Source: CAVTWH01 sp963738365 (GTDB taxonomy: Bacteria; Actinomycetota; Actinomycetes; Mycobacteriales; Micromonosporaceae). From it: a stretch of 64,000 bases of DNA. The position numbers were made by a program, and so were the translations under genes. This document shows positions 8,257 to 18,631 of this stretch, piece by piece; position 1 is the stretch's first letter, and the number at the start of each line of letters is the position of its first letter. The notes under the pieces are model-generated. The model was not told the DNA's origin, made no database searches, and saw only the letters and a program-made list of their open reading frames with translations. The stretch covers positions 496,001-560,000 of the forward strand of contig CAVTWH010000006.1 in the NCBI GenBank assembly GCA_963738365.1. Direction: 5' to 3'.

Positions 8257-9434
8257 ATGTCCTACCTCGACCACGCCGCCACCACGCCGATGCTGCCCGA
8301 GGCGCTCGACGCCTACCTGGCCACCGCGCGCCTGGTCGGCAACGCCTCCTCGCTGCACGCCGCCGGCCGGTGTGCCCGTCGGCTGGTCGAGGAGGCCCGG
8401 GAGCGCATCGCCGCCGCCGCTCGGCGCCCGGCCGTCCGAGGTCATCTTCACCAGCGGCGGTACCGAAGCCGACAACCTGGCTGTCAAGGGCATCTTCTGG
8501 GCGCGTCGGGCGGCCGACGCCGGGCGTACCCGGGTGGTGGCCAGTGCGGTCGAGCACCACGCGGTGCTGGACGCGGTGCACTGGCTGGCCGCGCACGAGG
8601 GGGCCACGCTGAGCTAGCTGCCGGTCGACCGGCTCGGCCGGATCCAGCCGGCCGCGCTCGCCGCCGAGCTGGCCGCGCACGGCGACGAGATCGCCCTGGT
8701 CACCGCCATGTGGGCGAACAACGAGGTGGGTACCGTCCAGCCGGTCACCGAGCTGGCCGAGGCGGCGGCGGCCCGGGGCGTGCCGTTCCACACCGACGCC
8801 ATCCAGGCGGTCGGGCAGATCCCGGTCGACTTCGCCGCCAGCGGCGCCGCCGCGCTCGCCGTCAGCGGCCACAAGCTGGGCGGCCCGGTCGGCGTCGGCG
8901 CCCTGCTGCTCGGCCGGGACGTCGCCTGCACCCCGCTGCTGCACGGCGGCGGCCAGGAGCGCGACGTCCGCTCCGGCACCCTGGACGTGCCCGGCATCAC
9001 CGCCTTCGCCACCGCCGTGGAGATCTGCGTCAAGGGCCAGCAGGAGTACGCCGCCCGGATCGGCGCCCTGCGCGACGAGCTGGTGACGCGGGTACGCCGG
9101 GTGGTGCCCGATGCGGTGCTCAACGGTGACCCGGAGCACCGGCTGCCCGGCAACGCCCACTTCTCCTTCCCCGGCTGCGAGGGCGACGCCCTGCTGCTGC
9201 TGCTGGACGCGGCCGGCGTCGCCGTCTCCACCGGCTCGGCCTGCTCGGCCGGGCTGGCCCAGCCCTCGCACGTACTGCTGGCGATGGGCGCCGACGACGA
9301 CGCTGGCCCGCTCGTCACTGCGCATCACGCTCGGCCACACCTCCACCCGGGCCGACGTGGACGCCCTGGTCGCCGCCCTGCCCGGGGCGGTGGAGCGGGC
9401 CCTGCGCGCCGGCATGCTCAAGTCCACCCGCTGA
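8257..9434 (+). CDS. Cysteine desulfurase, interrupted by two frameshifts and a stop codon
   Basis: A class V aminotransferase-fold PLP enzyme that takes sulfur from cysteine; next to mnmA it likely feeds tRNA 2-thiolation. The N-terminal MSYLDHAATTPM, the middle SEVIFTSGGTEADNLA, the PLP Lys region VSGHKLGGPVG and the active Cys loop STGSACSAG are all present, but in three reading frames. Apparent +1 shifts lie near 8418 and 9300. An in-frame TAG sits at 8615, where a Trp codon (TGG) would fit the context. The joined protein would have about 390 residues, a normal length. Sequence error is my preferred explanation. Confidence 0.8.
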
Positions 9435-9465
9435 TCCGCTGCGCTGGCGCCGGTAGGCTGGGGGC

Positions 9466-10563
9466 ATGCGGGTGCTGGCGGCGATGTCGGGTGGGGTGGA
9501 CTCGGCGGTGGCGGCTGCCCGGGCGGTCGGCTGCCGGGCACGACGTGACCGGCGTCCACCTGGCGCTGTCCCGCAACCCGCAGACCTACCGCTCCGGCGC
9601 CCGCGGCTGCTGCACGCTGGAGGACGCCCGGGACGCCCGGCGGGCCGCCGACGTGATCGGCATCCCGTTCTACGTCTGGGACCTGGCCGAGGAGTTCCAC
9701 GACGGCGTGGTGGACGACTTCGTGGCCGAGTACGCCGCCGGGCGTACCCCCAATCCTTGCCTGCGCTGCAACGAAAAGATCAAGTTCGCGGCGGTGCTGG
9801 ACCGGGCGGTGGCCCTGGGCTTCGACGCGGTGGTCACCGGCCACCATGCCCGGCTGGACCCGCAGGGCCGGCTGCGCCGCAGCGTGGACGCCGGCAAGGA
9901 CCAGTCCTACGTGCTCGCCGTGCTGACCCCCGGGCAGCTGGCCCGGTCGATGTTCCCGCTCGGCGACTCCACCAAGGCGCAGGTCCGCGCCGAGGCGGCC
10001 GAGCGCGGCCTGGCGGTCGCCGACAAGCCGGACTCGCACGACATCTGCTTCATCGCCGACGGCGACACCCAGGGCTTCCTGCGCGAGCGGCTGGGCGAGG
10101 CGCCCGGCGACATCGTCGACGCGGCCACCGGCGCGGTCCTCGGGCCGGCACGCCGGCGCTTACGCCTACACCGTCGGCCAGCGCAAGGGCCTGCGACCTG
10201 CGGGTACCGGCGCCGGACGGGAAGCCCCGCTACGTGCTGTCGATCACGCCGGTGGCCAACACGGTGACCGTCGGACCTGCCGAGGCGCTGGAGGTCAGCA
10301 CCATCCACGGCGAGCGGCCGGTGTGGGGCGACGGCGCGGCTGTGTCCGGGCGCAGGTGCAGCTGCGGGCGCACGGCGAGGTGCACCCGGCGACCGTGACC
10401 GTCGACGGTGGGCGCCTGGTCGCCACCCTGGACCGGCCCGCCCGTGGGGTGGCCGCCGGGCAGGCGCTGGTCGCCTACGCCGCCCGACCCGGGCGGCGAC
10501 ATCGTGCTGGGCTGCGCCACCATCACCCGCACCGAGGCCGGCCACGCGCCGGTGGCCGCGTGA
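9466..10563 (+). CDS. mnmA: tRNA-specific 2-thiouridylase MnmA, with about five frameshifts
   Basis: The enzyme that puts sulfur on U34 of tRNAs for Lys, Glu and Gln. The PP-loop AAMSGGVDSAVAA is at residues 5-17. The first catalytic Cys is in GRTPNPCLRCNEKIKF and the second in HDICFIADGD. The reading frame changes near 9527, 10146, 10193, 10345 and 10482; four shifts are apparent +1 insertions and one (10345) an apparent deletion. Bridging them gives a full-length protein ending ITRTEAGHAPVAA at 10563. The gene lies 31 bases after the cysteine desulfurase and overlaps the next start codon (GTGA at 10560-10563). Confidence 0.85.
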
Positions 10564-11560
10564 GTACCGCGCGGCCGTGGCCGGTGGGCGCGGCCACCGG
10601 GGTCGGCTCGCTGCCGGGTACCGACATCGCCGAGGCGATCCGCACCGTCCTCGGCGAGCTGCCCGACCTGCCGTACCTGCCGGAGCTGCCCGGCACGGGG
10701 CCCGGGCGCGGACATCATCGGCCGCGGCGCCGGCCTGCTCGTCGGCCTGCCGGTCGACCTGTACGTCGGCCGCTGGCGGATGGCCCCGCGCCCCGGCATC
10801 GACGCCCGCCGCACCGCCGACCTGCTGGAACGCGACCTCGACGCGCTCACCGACGCGGCCGAGGGCTACACCGGCCCGTTGAAGCTCCAGGCCGCCGGCC
10901 CGTGGACGCTGGCCGCCGGCATCGAGCTGCCGGTCGGTGGCGCGCTGGTCCGTGACCACGGCGCCGCCCGCGACCTGGCCACCTCGCTGGCCGAGGGGCT
11001 GGCCCGGTACGTCGCCGAGGTGGCCCGCCGGGTGCCCGGCGCCCAGCTGCTGCTCCAGCTCGACGAGCCGTCCCTGCCGGCGGTGCTGGCCGGCCGGGTC
11101 CGCACCGAGAGCGGGCTCTACACCTACCGGTCGGTCGCCGCCGAAACGGCCCGCGTCCGCGCTGCGCGAGGTGGTCGACGCGGTGGGGGTACCGGTAGTG
11201 GTGCACTGCTGCGCCCCGGATGCCCCGGTGGCGCTGTTCCGCGAGGCCGGCGCTGTGGCGGTGTCGCTGGACCTCGACCCGGCTGCGGCGGCATCGACCC
11301 GCTGGGCGAGGCGCTGGACGCCGGCATCGGCCTGTTCGCCGGGGTGGTACCCACCGTCCGGCCGGCCGTCGGACCAGGCGGCCGCCGACACCGTGCTGGA
11401 CCTGTGGGGCAAGCTCGGCTTCCCGCTACGGGACGCGCCGGCCCAGGTGGTCGTCACGCCCGCCTGCGGGCTGGCCGGTGCCTCCCCGGCGCTGGCCCGG
11501 GCGGCCACCACGGCGGCCCGGGAGGCGGCCCGCCGCCTGCTCGACACCGCCCTCGGCTGA
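10560..11560 (+). CDS. Methionine synthase, short cobalamin-independent (MetE C-terminal-like) type, frameshifted
   Basis: A protein of about 333 residues carrying only the zinc methyltransferase barrel of MetE. The opening is TGVGSLPGTDIAEAI. The substrate loop is QLDEPSLPAVLAG. The zinc ligands are in VVVHCCAPD and VTPACGLAG. The N-terminal half of classical MetE (about 750 residues) is absent, so folate-dependent activity cannot be assumed. Frames change near 10704, 11160, 11283 and 11370. The GTG start overlaps the mnmA stop. It probably lies in an operon with cysteine desulfurase and mnmA. Confidence 0.78.
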
Positions 11561-11619
11561 TCACCGCTGTCGGGGGGCGCCTGCGGTGCGGTGTCGTACC
11601 GGCGGGTTAGGTTCTTGGC

Positions 11620-13751
11620 ATGGCGGAGGAAGTGGTGCCGGCGGCGGCGGACGGGGCGGCGATCGAGGCGGCGGCCGGAGCCGATCCGACGCCCGCTGCG
11701 CGGGAGCGGCACGCGGCCCTGGCCGAGGAGCTCGACGACCACCAGTACCGCTACTACGTGCTCGACGCGCCGACCATCTCCGACGGGGAGTATGACGCGC
11801 TGATGCGCGAGCTGTCCCGGCTGGAGGACGAGTTCCCGGCGCTGCGTACGCCGGACTCGCCGACCCAGCGGGTCGGCGGCACGTACTCGACCCTGTTCAC
11901 CCCGGTGCAGCACGCCGAGCGGATGCTCAGCCTGGACAACGCGTTCAGCGTCGACGAGCTGGCCGCCTGGGCGCAGCGGGTCGAGCGGGACGCCGGTGGC
12001 CCGGTCAGCTACCTGTGCGAGTTGAAGGTCGACGGCCTGGCGATCAACCTGACCTACGAGCACGGCCGGCTGGTCCGCGCCGCCACCCGGGGCGACGGGC
12101 GCACCGGCGAGGACGTCACCCCCAACGTGCGCAGCATCGGCGAGGTACCGGACCGGCTGACCGGCGACCGACCTGCCGGAGCTGCTGGAGGTGCGCGGCG
12201 AGGTGTACTTCCCGGCTGGCCGGCTTCGCCGACCTCAACGCCAGCCTGGTGGCGGCGGGCAAGGCGCCGTTCGCCAACCCGCGCAACGCCGCCGCCGGCA
12301 GCCTGCGCCAGAAGGACCCGCGGATCACCGCGTCCCGGCCGCTGCGCCTGGTGGTGCACGGCATCGGGGCGCGCAAGGGCTTCGAGATGGTCAGCCAGTC
12401 GCACGCCTACGCCACCCTGAAGGCCTGGGGCCTGCCCACCAGCGACCGCTGGCGGGTGGTCGCCGACCTGGCCGGCGTGCGGGAGTACATCGACCACTAC
12501 GCCGAGCACCGGCACGACGTCGAGCACGAGATCGACGGCGTGGTGGTCAAGGTCGACGAGGTGGCGCTGCAGCGCCGGCTCGGCTCGACCAGCCGGGCGC
12601 CGCGCTGGGCCATCGCGTACAAGTACCCGCCCGAGGAGGTCACCACCAAGCTGCTCGAGATCCAGCGTCAACGTCGGCCGGACCGGCCGGGTGACGCCGT
12701 TCGCCGAGCTGACCCCGGTGAAGGTGGCCGGCTCCACGGTGGCCTTCGCGACCCTGCACAACGCCTCCGAGGTGGCCCGCAAGGGGGTGCTGATCGGCGA
12801 CACCGTGGTGCTGCGCAAGGCCGGCGACGTGATCCCGGAGATCCTCGGGCCGGTGGTGGACCTGCGCGACGGCAGCGAGCGCGCGTTCGAGATGCCGACG
12901 CAGTGCCCCTCGTGCGGGACGCCGCTGGCCCCGGCCAAGGAGGGCGACGTCGACATCCGCTGCCCGAACGCGCGCGGTCTGCCCGGCGCAGCTGCCGGGA
13001 GCGGCTGTTCTACCTGGCCGGGCGCGGCGCGCTGGACATCGAGGTGCTGGGCTACAAGGCCTGCGCGGCGCTGCTGGACGACGGGGTCATCGCCGACGAG
13101 GGCGACCTGTTCGGGATCGACGCCGAGGCGCTGCGGCGCAGCGAGTTCTTCGTCAACAAGGACGGCTCGCTCGGCTCCAACGCCGTCCGGCTGCTGGCCA
13201 ACCTGGCCGAGGCCGGGCAGCGCCCGCTGTGGCGGATCCTGGTGGCGCTGTCCATCCGGCACGTCGGGCCGACCGCCGCGCAGGCGCTGGCCCGCGAGTT
13301 CGGCTCGCTGGACGCCATCGCGGCGGCCAGCGCCGAGGAGCTCGGCCCGGCCGACGGGGTGGGCCCGACGATCGCCGAGTCGGTGGTGGAGTGGTTCAGC
13401 GTCGACTGGCACCGGGAGATCGTGGAGAAGTGGCGCGCGGCCGGGGTACGCCTGGCCGAGGAGCGGGTGCCGGAGGGGCCGCGCCCGCTGGCCGGGGTGA
13501 CCGTCGTGGTCACCGGCAGCCTGGTGGACTTCTCCCGGGACCAGGCCGCCGAGGCGGTGACCGGGCTCGGCGGCAAGGTCAGCGGCGCGGTGTCGAAGAA
13601 GACCGGCTTCGTGGTGGTGGGTGAGGCGCCCGGCTCCAAGTACGACAAGGCGGTCCAGCTCAAGGTGCCGATCCTGGACGAGGCGGGGTTCAAGGTGCTG
13701 CTCGCCGAGGGGCCGGAGGCGGCCCGCGCGGTGGCCACCATCGGCAGCTGA
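11620..13751 (+). CDS. ligA: NAD-dependent DNA ligase LigA, with five frameshifts
   Basis: The replicative DNA ligase, which seals nicks using NAD. In order: domain Ia with HQYRYYVLDAPTISDGEYD (near residue 45); the adenylated Lys in LCELKVDGLAINL (near residue 133); the OB fold with VTPFAELTPVKVAGSTV; a Cys-type zinc finger (CPSCGTPL); helix-hairpin-helix repeats; and a C-terminal BRCT domain from about residue 625 with GVTVVVTGSLVDFSRDQA. The total of about 710 residues is normal. The frame moves +1 near 12166, 12230, 12675, 12977 and 12995. LigA is normally essential, so real decay is unlikely. Confidence 0.88.
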
Positions 13752-13929
13752 CGCCCGGCCCGGCGCCGGGACGTTTCGCGCAGCGAATACGTCTTATACG
13801 AAACGCCGCCCGCAGCGGTGCGAAGGAGATATTTCGACTGCGTCACGGCGCGACCGGAACGCCGACCCCAGCCCCCCGCTGCGCCTATCGTGGTGAGGTC
13901 GTCGAGAGACAGGTACGGCTGGGGGGCCG

Positions 13930-16039
13930 ATGGAGGGGACGGCACTGCGCAACACCGCGCCGGCACACCGCGCGCGCATCTTCTTCGGTTACGTCGGCGC
14001 CGTCGTCGCGGCCGCCGCCGTCATCCTCGCCGGGCACGCCAGCGGGCTGCCCGAGTTCCTGAGCGGCGCCCCGTCGACCTTCTGGCTGATGGCCGCCCTG
14101 GCGGTGCTGGCCGACGGCCGGCCGCTGGCCACGCTCGGGCGCCGCCGGGTGTCCCCGATCTTCCCCTCCATCTGCTTCACCTTCGCCATCCAGCTCGCCT
14201 GGGGCTTCGCACCGGCGGTGCTGGTCCAGGCCACCGCGGTGGCGGTCTCCTCGCTGCTGCTGCGGCACGCGCTGTGGCGGGCGGTGTTCAACATCAGCCA
14301 GTACACGCTGGCCTTCGCCGCCTCGGCAGCGGTCATGACACTGGCCGGCCGGGCCACCTTCGCACCGGGCGGCCAGCCGGACCGGGTCGACGCGATGATC
14401 GCCTTCAGCGCCGCCTGCGCCTGGTTCGTGGTCAGCTACGGGCTGGTCACCGCACTGGTCCAGCTGCGCTTCAGCGGCAATCTGTGGCGCACGCTGCGCC
14501 GTACCCTGCCCTACGAGGCGCTCTCCGCCGGGGCGCTGCTGCTGCTCTCCCCGATCCTGGTGGCCGCCGCGCACGTCAGCGGCGCGCTCATCCCGTTCGT
14601 GCTGGTCCCGCTCTACGCGGTATGGCGGATGGCCCGGCTGGGCCGCCAGAACGAGCGGCTGGCCAGCCAGGACCCGCTCACCGGGCTGGCCAACCGCAAG
14701 GTTCTCGCCGCCGAGGTCAACGAACAGCTCGGCAGCTTCGGCGAGTTCGTCGCCCCGGCCGGCCGCGGCGGGCACCATCCCAGCTGGCGGCTCGGCCTGC
14801 TGCTGCTCGACGTCGACGGGTTCAAGCACGTCAACGACGCGCTCGGGCACGAGGTGGGGGACCGGCTGCTGATCGAGATCGGCCGCCGGCTGGTCGACGC
14901 CGTCCGCCCCGGCGACCTGGTCGCCCGGCTCGGCGGGGACGAGTTCGCCGTGGTGTGCCCGGGGGTGACCGACGTCGCCGACGCCCGCCGGCTGGCCAGC
15001 CGGCTGGTGGCCGTGCTGGCCGAGCCGGTCAGCCTGGACGGGCTGCCGCTGGACGTCAGCGGCTCCATCGGCGTGGCCGTCTTCCCCGACCACGGCCACG
15101 ACTTCGCCACCCTGATGCGCCACGCCGACGTGGCCATGTACGACGCGAAAGGGCGCGGCGACGGCGTCGCCGTCTACTCCGCCGCCTCCGACCACAACTC
15201 GCCCGAGCGGCTGGCCCTGCTGGCCGACCTGCGCCGGGCACTGGAACGGCACGAGCGAGGGCCTCACCTTCTACTACCAGCCGCAGGTCGAGATGCACTC
15301 CGGCACCGTGGTCGGGGTGGAGGCGCTGCTGCGCTGGCAGCACCCGACGCTGGGCCTGGTCAACCCGGAGGAGCTGATCCGGGTCGCCGAGCACAGCGCG
15401 GTGATGCGGCTGCTCACCCTGCGGGTGGTCGACGACGTGGTGCACCAGCTGGCCAAGTGGCAGGCCGAGGGGCTGACCCTGCGTGCCTCGATCAACGTCA
15501 GCGTCCGGGACCTGCACACCGGGGAGATCGTCGAGCGCCTCGCCGACCGGCTGCGCCACCACGGGGTACCCGCGTCCCAGGTGCAGCTGGAGATCACCGA
15601 GGGGGCGCTGATGGCCGACCCGAACCGGGTCCTGGCCACCCTGCGGCGCCTGGAACGGCTCGGCGTCGCGCTGTCCCTGGACGACTTCGGCACCGGGTAC
15701 TCCTCGATGCAGCATCTGCGCCGGCTGCCGTTGTCCGAGGTGAAGATCGACCGGTCGTTCGTGCTGGGCATGGCCACCGACCCGGACGACGAGGCGATCG
15801 TCCGCTCGATCACCACCCTGGCCGGGGCGCTCGGCCTGCGGGTGGTGGCCGAGGGCGTGGAGAACGAGCGCACCTGGCGGATGCTGCTCGACGCCGGCTG
15901 CGACACCGCCCAGGGCTGGTTCTACGCCCGGCCCATGCCGGCCGAGGAGCTGAGCTCCTGGCTGTCCCGGTACCGTCCGCCCCAGCAGCAACTGCCCGAC
16001 TGGCCGGGCAGCGGACCGGTCGGACCGGCCACCCCCTAG
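13930..16039 (+). CDS. Membrane GGDEF-EAL cyclic-di-GMP protein, one frameshift
   Basis: A two-domain cyclic-di-GMP enzyme of about 702 residues. The first ~230 residues hold about six transmembrane segments (a MASE-like sensor). The GGDEF domain follows, with DPLTGLANRK and an intact ARLGGDEFAVV (near residue 338). The EAL domain has GVEALLRWQHP, VNVSVRDL-type INVSVRDL, LDDFGTGYSS, VKIDRSF and VVAEGVENE, so all main phosphodiesterase residues are present. Both synthase and phosphodiesterase activities are possible. A single +1 shift near 15255 separates the two domains; without it GGDEF would be read alone. Confidence 0.87.
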
Positions 16040-16108
16040 ACTCGCCAACGGGCGCCGCGTCGCCGACGACCGGCGCGGGCATCGATGTCGAGACAGGAGC
16101 GTGTGGGC

Positions 16109-16409
16109 ATGGCCGCCATCTCCCGCGAGGAGGTCGCGCACCTGGCGCGCCTGTCGCGCCTGGCCGTCACCGACGAGGAGCTGGACACCTTCGCCGGGCA
16201 GCTGGACGTGATCCTGCAGGCCGTGGCCCGGGTCGGTGAGGTCGCCGCCGACGACGTCCCGCCCACCTCCCACTCGGTACCGCTGACCAATGTGCTGCGC
16301 GACGACGTGCCGGCGCCCTGCCTGCCCCGGGACGAGGCGCTCGCCGGTGCGCCCGGACGTGGCGCAGGACCGGTTCCGGGTGCCGCGCATCCTGGAGGAG
16401 GAAGCCTGA
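16109..16409 (+). CDS. gatC: Glutamyl-tRNA(Gln) amidotransferase subunit C, one frameshift
   Basis: The small subunit that stabilises GatAB, which makes Gln-tRNA and Asn-tRNA by amidation. About 99 residues: MAAISREEVAHLARLSRLAV is the standard GatC opening. One extra C near 16350 fuses the frame into gatA; in the corrected frame the end reads AQDRFRVPRILEEEA and the stop overlaps the gatA start (TGATG, 16407-16411). The order gatC-gatA with gatB nearby is common in actinobacteria. Confidence 0.87.
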
Positions 16410-17886
16410 TGTCCGAGCTGACCACCAAGTCGGCGGCCGAGCTCGCCGGGCTGATCGCCACCGGGGATGTCTCCTCCGTCGAGGTCACCCAGGCGCACCT
16501 GGATCGCATCGCCGCCGTGGACGACCGGGTGCACGCCTTCCTGCACGTGGACAGCGACGGCGCGCTGGCCGCCGCCCGCGCCGTCGACCAGCGCCGGGCC
16601 GCCGGGGAGCAGTTGGGCCCGCTGGCCGGGGTGCCCGTCGCGGTCAAGGACGTGCTCACCACCAGGGGAGTGCCCACCACCTGCGCGTCGAAGATCCTGG
16701 AGGGCTGGCGCCCGCCGTACGACTCCACCATCGTGGCGCGGCTGCGCGAGGCCGGGCTGGTGATCCTCGGCAAGACCAACATGGACGAGTTCGCGATGGG
16801 CTCCTCCACCGAGTACTCCGCCTACGGACCGACGCACAACCCGTGGGACCTGGACCGGATTCCGGGCGGCTCCGGTGGCGGCTCGGCCGCCGCGCTGGCC
16901 GCCTACGAGGCGCCGCTGGCCATCGGTAGCGACACCGGCGGCTCGATCCGCCAGCCCGGCGCCGTCACCGGCACCGTGGGCGCCAAGCCGACCTACGGCG
17001 GCACCTCCCGGTACGGGCTGATCGCCTTCTCCAGCTCGCTGGACACGCCCGGCCCGTGCGGGCGCGGCGTCATCGACACGGCGCTGCTGCACGCCGTCAT
17101 CGCCGGGCACGACCCGCGCGACTCCACCTCGATCCCGGCGCCGGTCCCGCCGGTGGTGGCCGCCGCCGCGCAGGGCGCCATGGGCGACCTCACCGGCGTA
17201 CGGATCGGGCTGGTCAGCGAGTTCTCCGGGGAGGGCGCCGAGCCCGGCGTGATGGCCGCGTTCCGGGACGCCGTGGAGGCGCTGAGCAAGCTGGGCGCCG
17301 AGGTGGTCGAGGTGTCCTGCCCGCACTTCGAGTACGCGCTGCCGGCCTACTACCTGATCGCGCCCAGCGAGTGCTCGTCCAACCTGGCCCGCTTCGACGG
17401 CGTCCGGTTCGGCCTGCGGGTCGGCGACGACGGCGAGCGGGCGCTGGAGGAGGTGATGTCGCTGACCCGGGACGCCGGCTTCGGGCCGGAGGTCAAGCGG
17501 CGCATCATGCTCGGCACCTACGCGCTGTCGTCGGGCTACTACGACGCCTACTACGGGCAGGCGCAGAAGGTGCGTACCCTGATCACCCGCGACTTCACGG
17601 CCGCCTTCGAGCAGGTCGACGTGCTGGTCGTCGCCGACCACGCCGTTCGTGGCGTTCCCGATCGGGGCGCGTACCGCCGACCCGTACCAGATGTACCTGG
17701 CCGACCTCTACACCATCCCGACCAACCTCTACGGCGGCCCGGCCATCTCCGTCCCGCTGTGGACTCTCCGACGGGCTGCCGGTCGGCCTGCAGATCATGG
17801 CGCCGACGATGGCCGACGACCGGATGTACCGGGTGGCCGCCGCGCTGGAGACGGTGCTCCCGCCACCGGTGCCGCCGGCGCTGTAA
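16409..17886 (+). CDS. gatA: Glutamyl-tRNA(Gln) amidotransferase subunit A, two frameshifts
   Basis: The amidase subunit of GatCAB, which releases ammonia from glutamine. It shows the Ser-cisSer-Lys triad of amidases: Lys in VAVKDVLTTRG, and the Gly/Ser loop PGGSGGGSAAALAA with GSDTGGSIRQPG (near residues 150-185). About 491 residues after correction, a normal length. An extra G near 17632 and an extra C near 17756 break the last 85 codons; the corrected end includes FVAFPIGARTADPYQMYLAD and LSDGLPVGLQIMAP. gatB lies 750 bases downstream, separated by two small genes. Confidence 0.88.
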
Positions 17887-17938
17887 CCGCGACGCGCCGG
17901 GAATCGTTTCGTGACCGGGCGGTAGGACGCTGGGGGCT

Positions 17939-18262
17939 GTGTACCCGATCGTCCCGCCGCCCCGTGCTCCCCGGCCCGGATGGCCCCTGCTCCTGGGTGC
18001 CGCCGTGTGCTGGCTGCTGGGGCTGTGTTCAGCGGCGTTGGCCGGCGCCGATTCGCCCGAGTCGATGAACATCTTCGCGGGCGTGTTGATGTGGCTGGTC
18101 CTGCTGGGCGGGGTGGGCGCTCTGCTGGTCGTCCTGGCCGTGCGGCAGGTGCGGCGGCGCGCCCGCTGGACGGCGGTGGCGACGCTGGCCGGCTTGGCGG
18201 TGGCACTGGCCACGCAGGTGCTGGCGCTCGTGGTGGAGCTCCGCCCGGTCTATTCCGGCTGA
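17939..18262 (+). CDS. Small membrane protein, unknown function
   Basis: A 107-residue protein with a Pro-rich cytoplasmic start and three probable transmembrane segments near residues 18-36, 44-66 and 79-99, the second followed by a basic loop (RQVRRRARW). I do not recognise the family. It sits between gatA and gatB on the same strand, 50 bases after gatA. The start is GTG; the protein is otherwise well formed for a real gene. Confidence 0.6.
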   Translation: MYPIVPPPRAPRPGWPLLLGAAVCWLLGLCSAALAGADSPESMNIFAGVLMWLVLLGGVGALLVVLAVRQVRRRARWTAVATLAGLAVALATQVLALVVELRPVYSG

Positions 18263-18370
18263 CCGCGCTCCGCCGGGCAAGGCGGAGGCCCGACGCCGTA
18301 CCGGCAGCCGGGCCCCTACCTTGTGGGTACCGCCATCGCCGAACCTCGACGGCGGTACGTCGGGGAGTGC

Positions 18371-18553
18371 TCAGTTCGTGTTGGACTTGCCCTGCCGCCA
18401 GGACAGCGGGCCGGGCAGGTCGACGCGGTTCTTGCGGGTCCGGGAGTTCCACGACCAACGGCCGAGCTTCAGTCCCCAGGAGGAGTACCCCTTGGAGCCG
18501 AAGTGGAACTGCAGCGGACCTACCCGGTATGTCTTGCGGAACAGGATCGCCAT
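18371..18553 (-). CDS. DUF4236-like small protein
   Basis: A 60-residue protein opening MAILFRKTYRVGPLQFHFGS, with a later KLGRWSWNSRTRKNRVDLPG. The pattern of a short basic, Gly- and aromatic-rich beta protein matches the DUF4236 family (function unknown). ATG 18553 has a strong ribosome site, GGAAGGAG, 6 bases upstream. It lies between gatA and gatB on the opposite strand. Confidence 0.7.
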   Translation of the reverse strand: MAILFRKTYRVGPLQFHFGSKGYSSWGLKLGRWSWNSRTRKNRVDLPGPLSWRQGKSNTN

Positions 18554-18631
18554 TCTCGCACTCCTTCCTCGCCTGTAGCAGCGGTACCCAGCGGCGTTCG
18601 GGGCTAAACCGGACTCCACTACGCTGAGCGG

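Noticed and set aside
15056..17641. Leftward open frame of 861 codons over the GGDEF-EAL and gatCA genes
   Set aside because: Antisense shadow of high-GC genes; low-complexity composition and no recognisable motifs.
8257..17886. Programmed frameshifting as the explanation of the broken genes
   Set aside because: The sites share no slippery heptamer or downstream structure that I can see, occur several times per gene, and affect unrelated genes.
16085..17914. A single GatC-GatA fusion protein
   Set aside because: The fusion arises from one extra C near 16350. In the corrected frame gatC ends normally and overlaps the gatA start by three bases.
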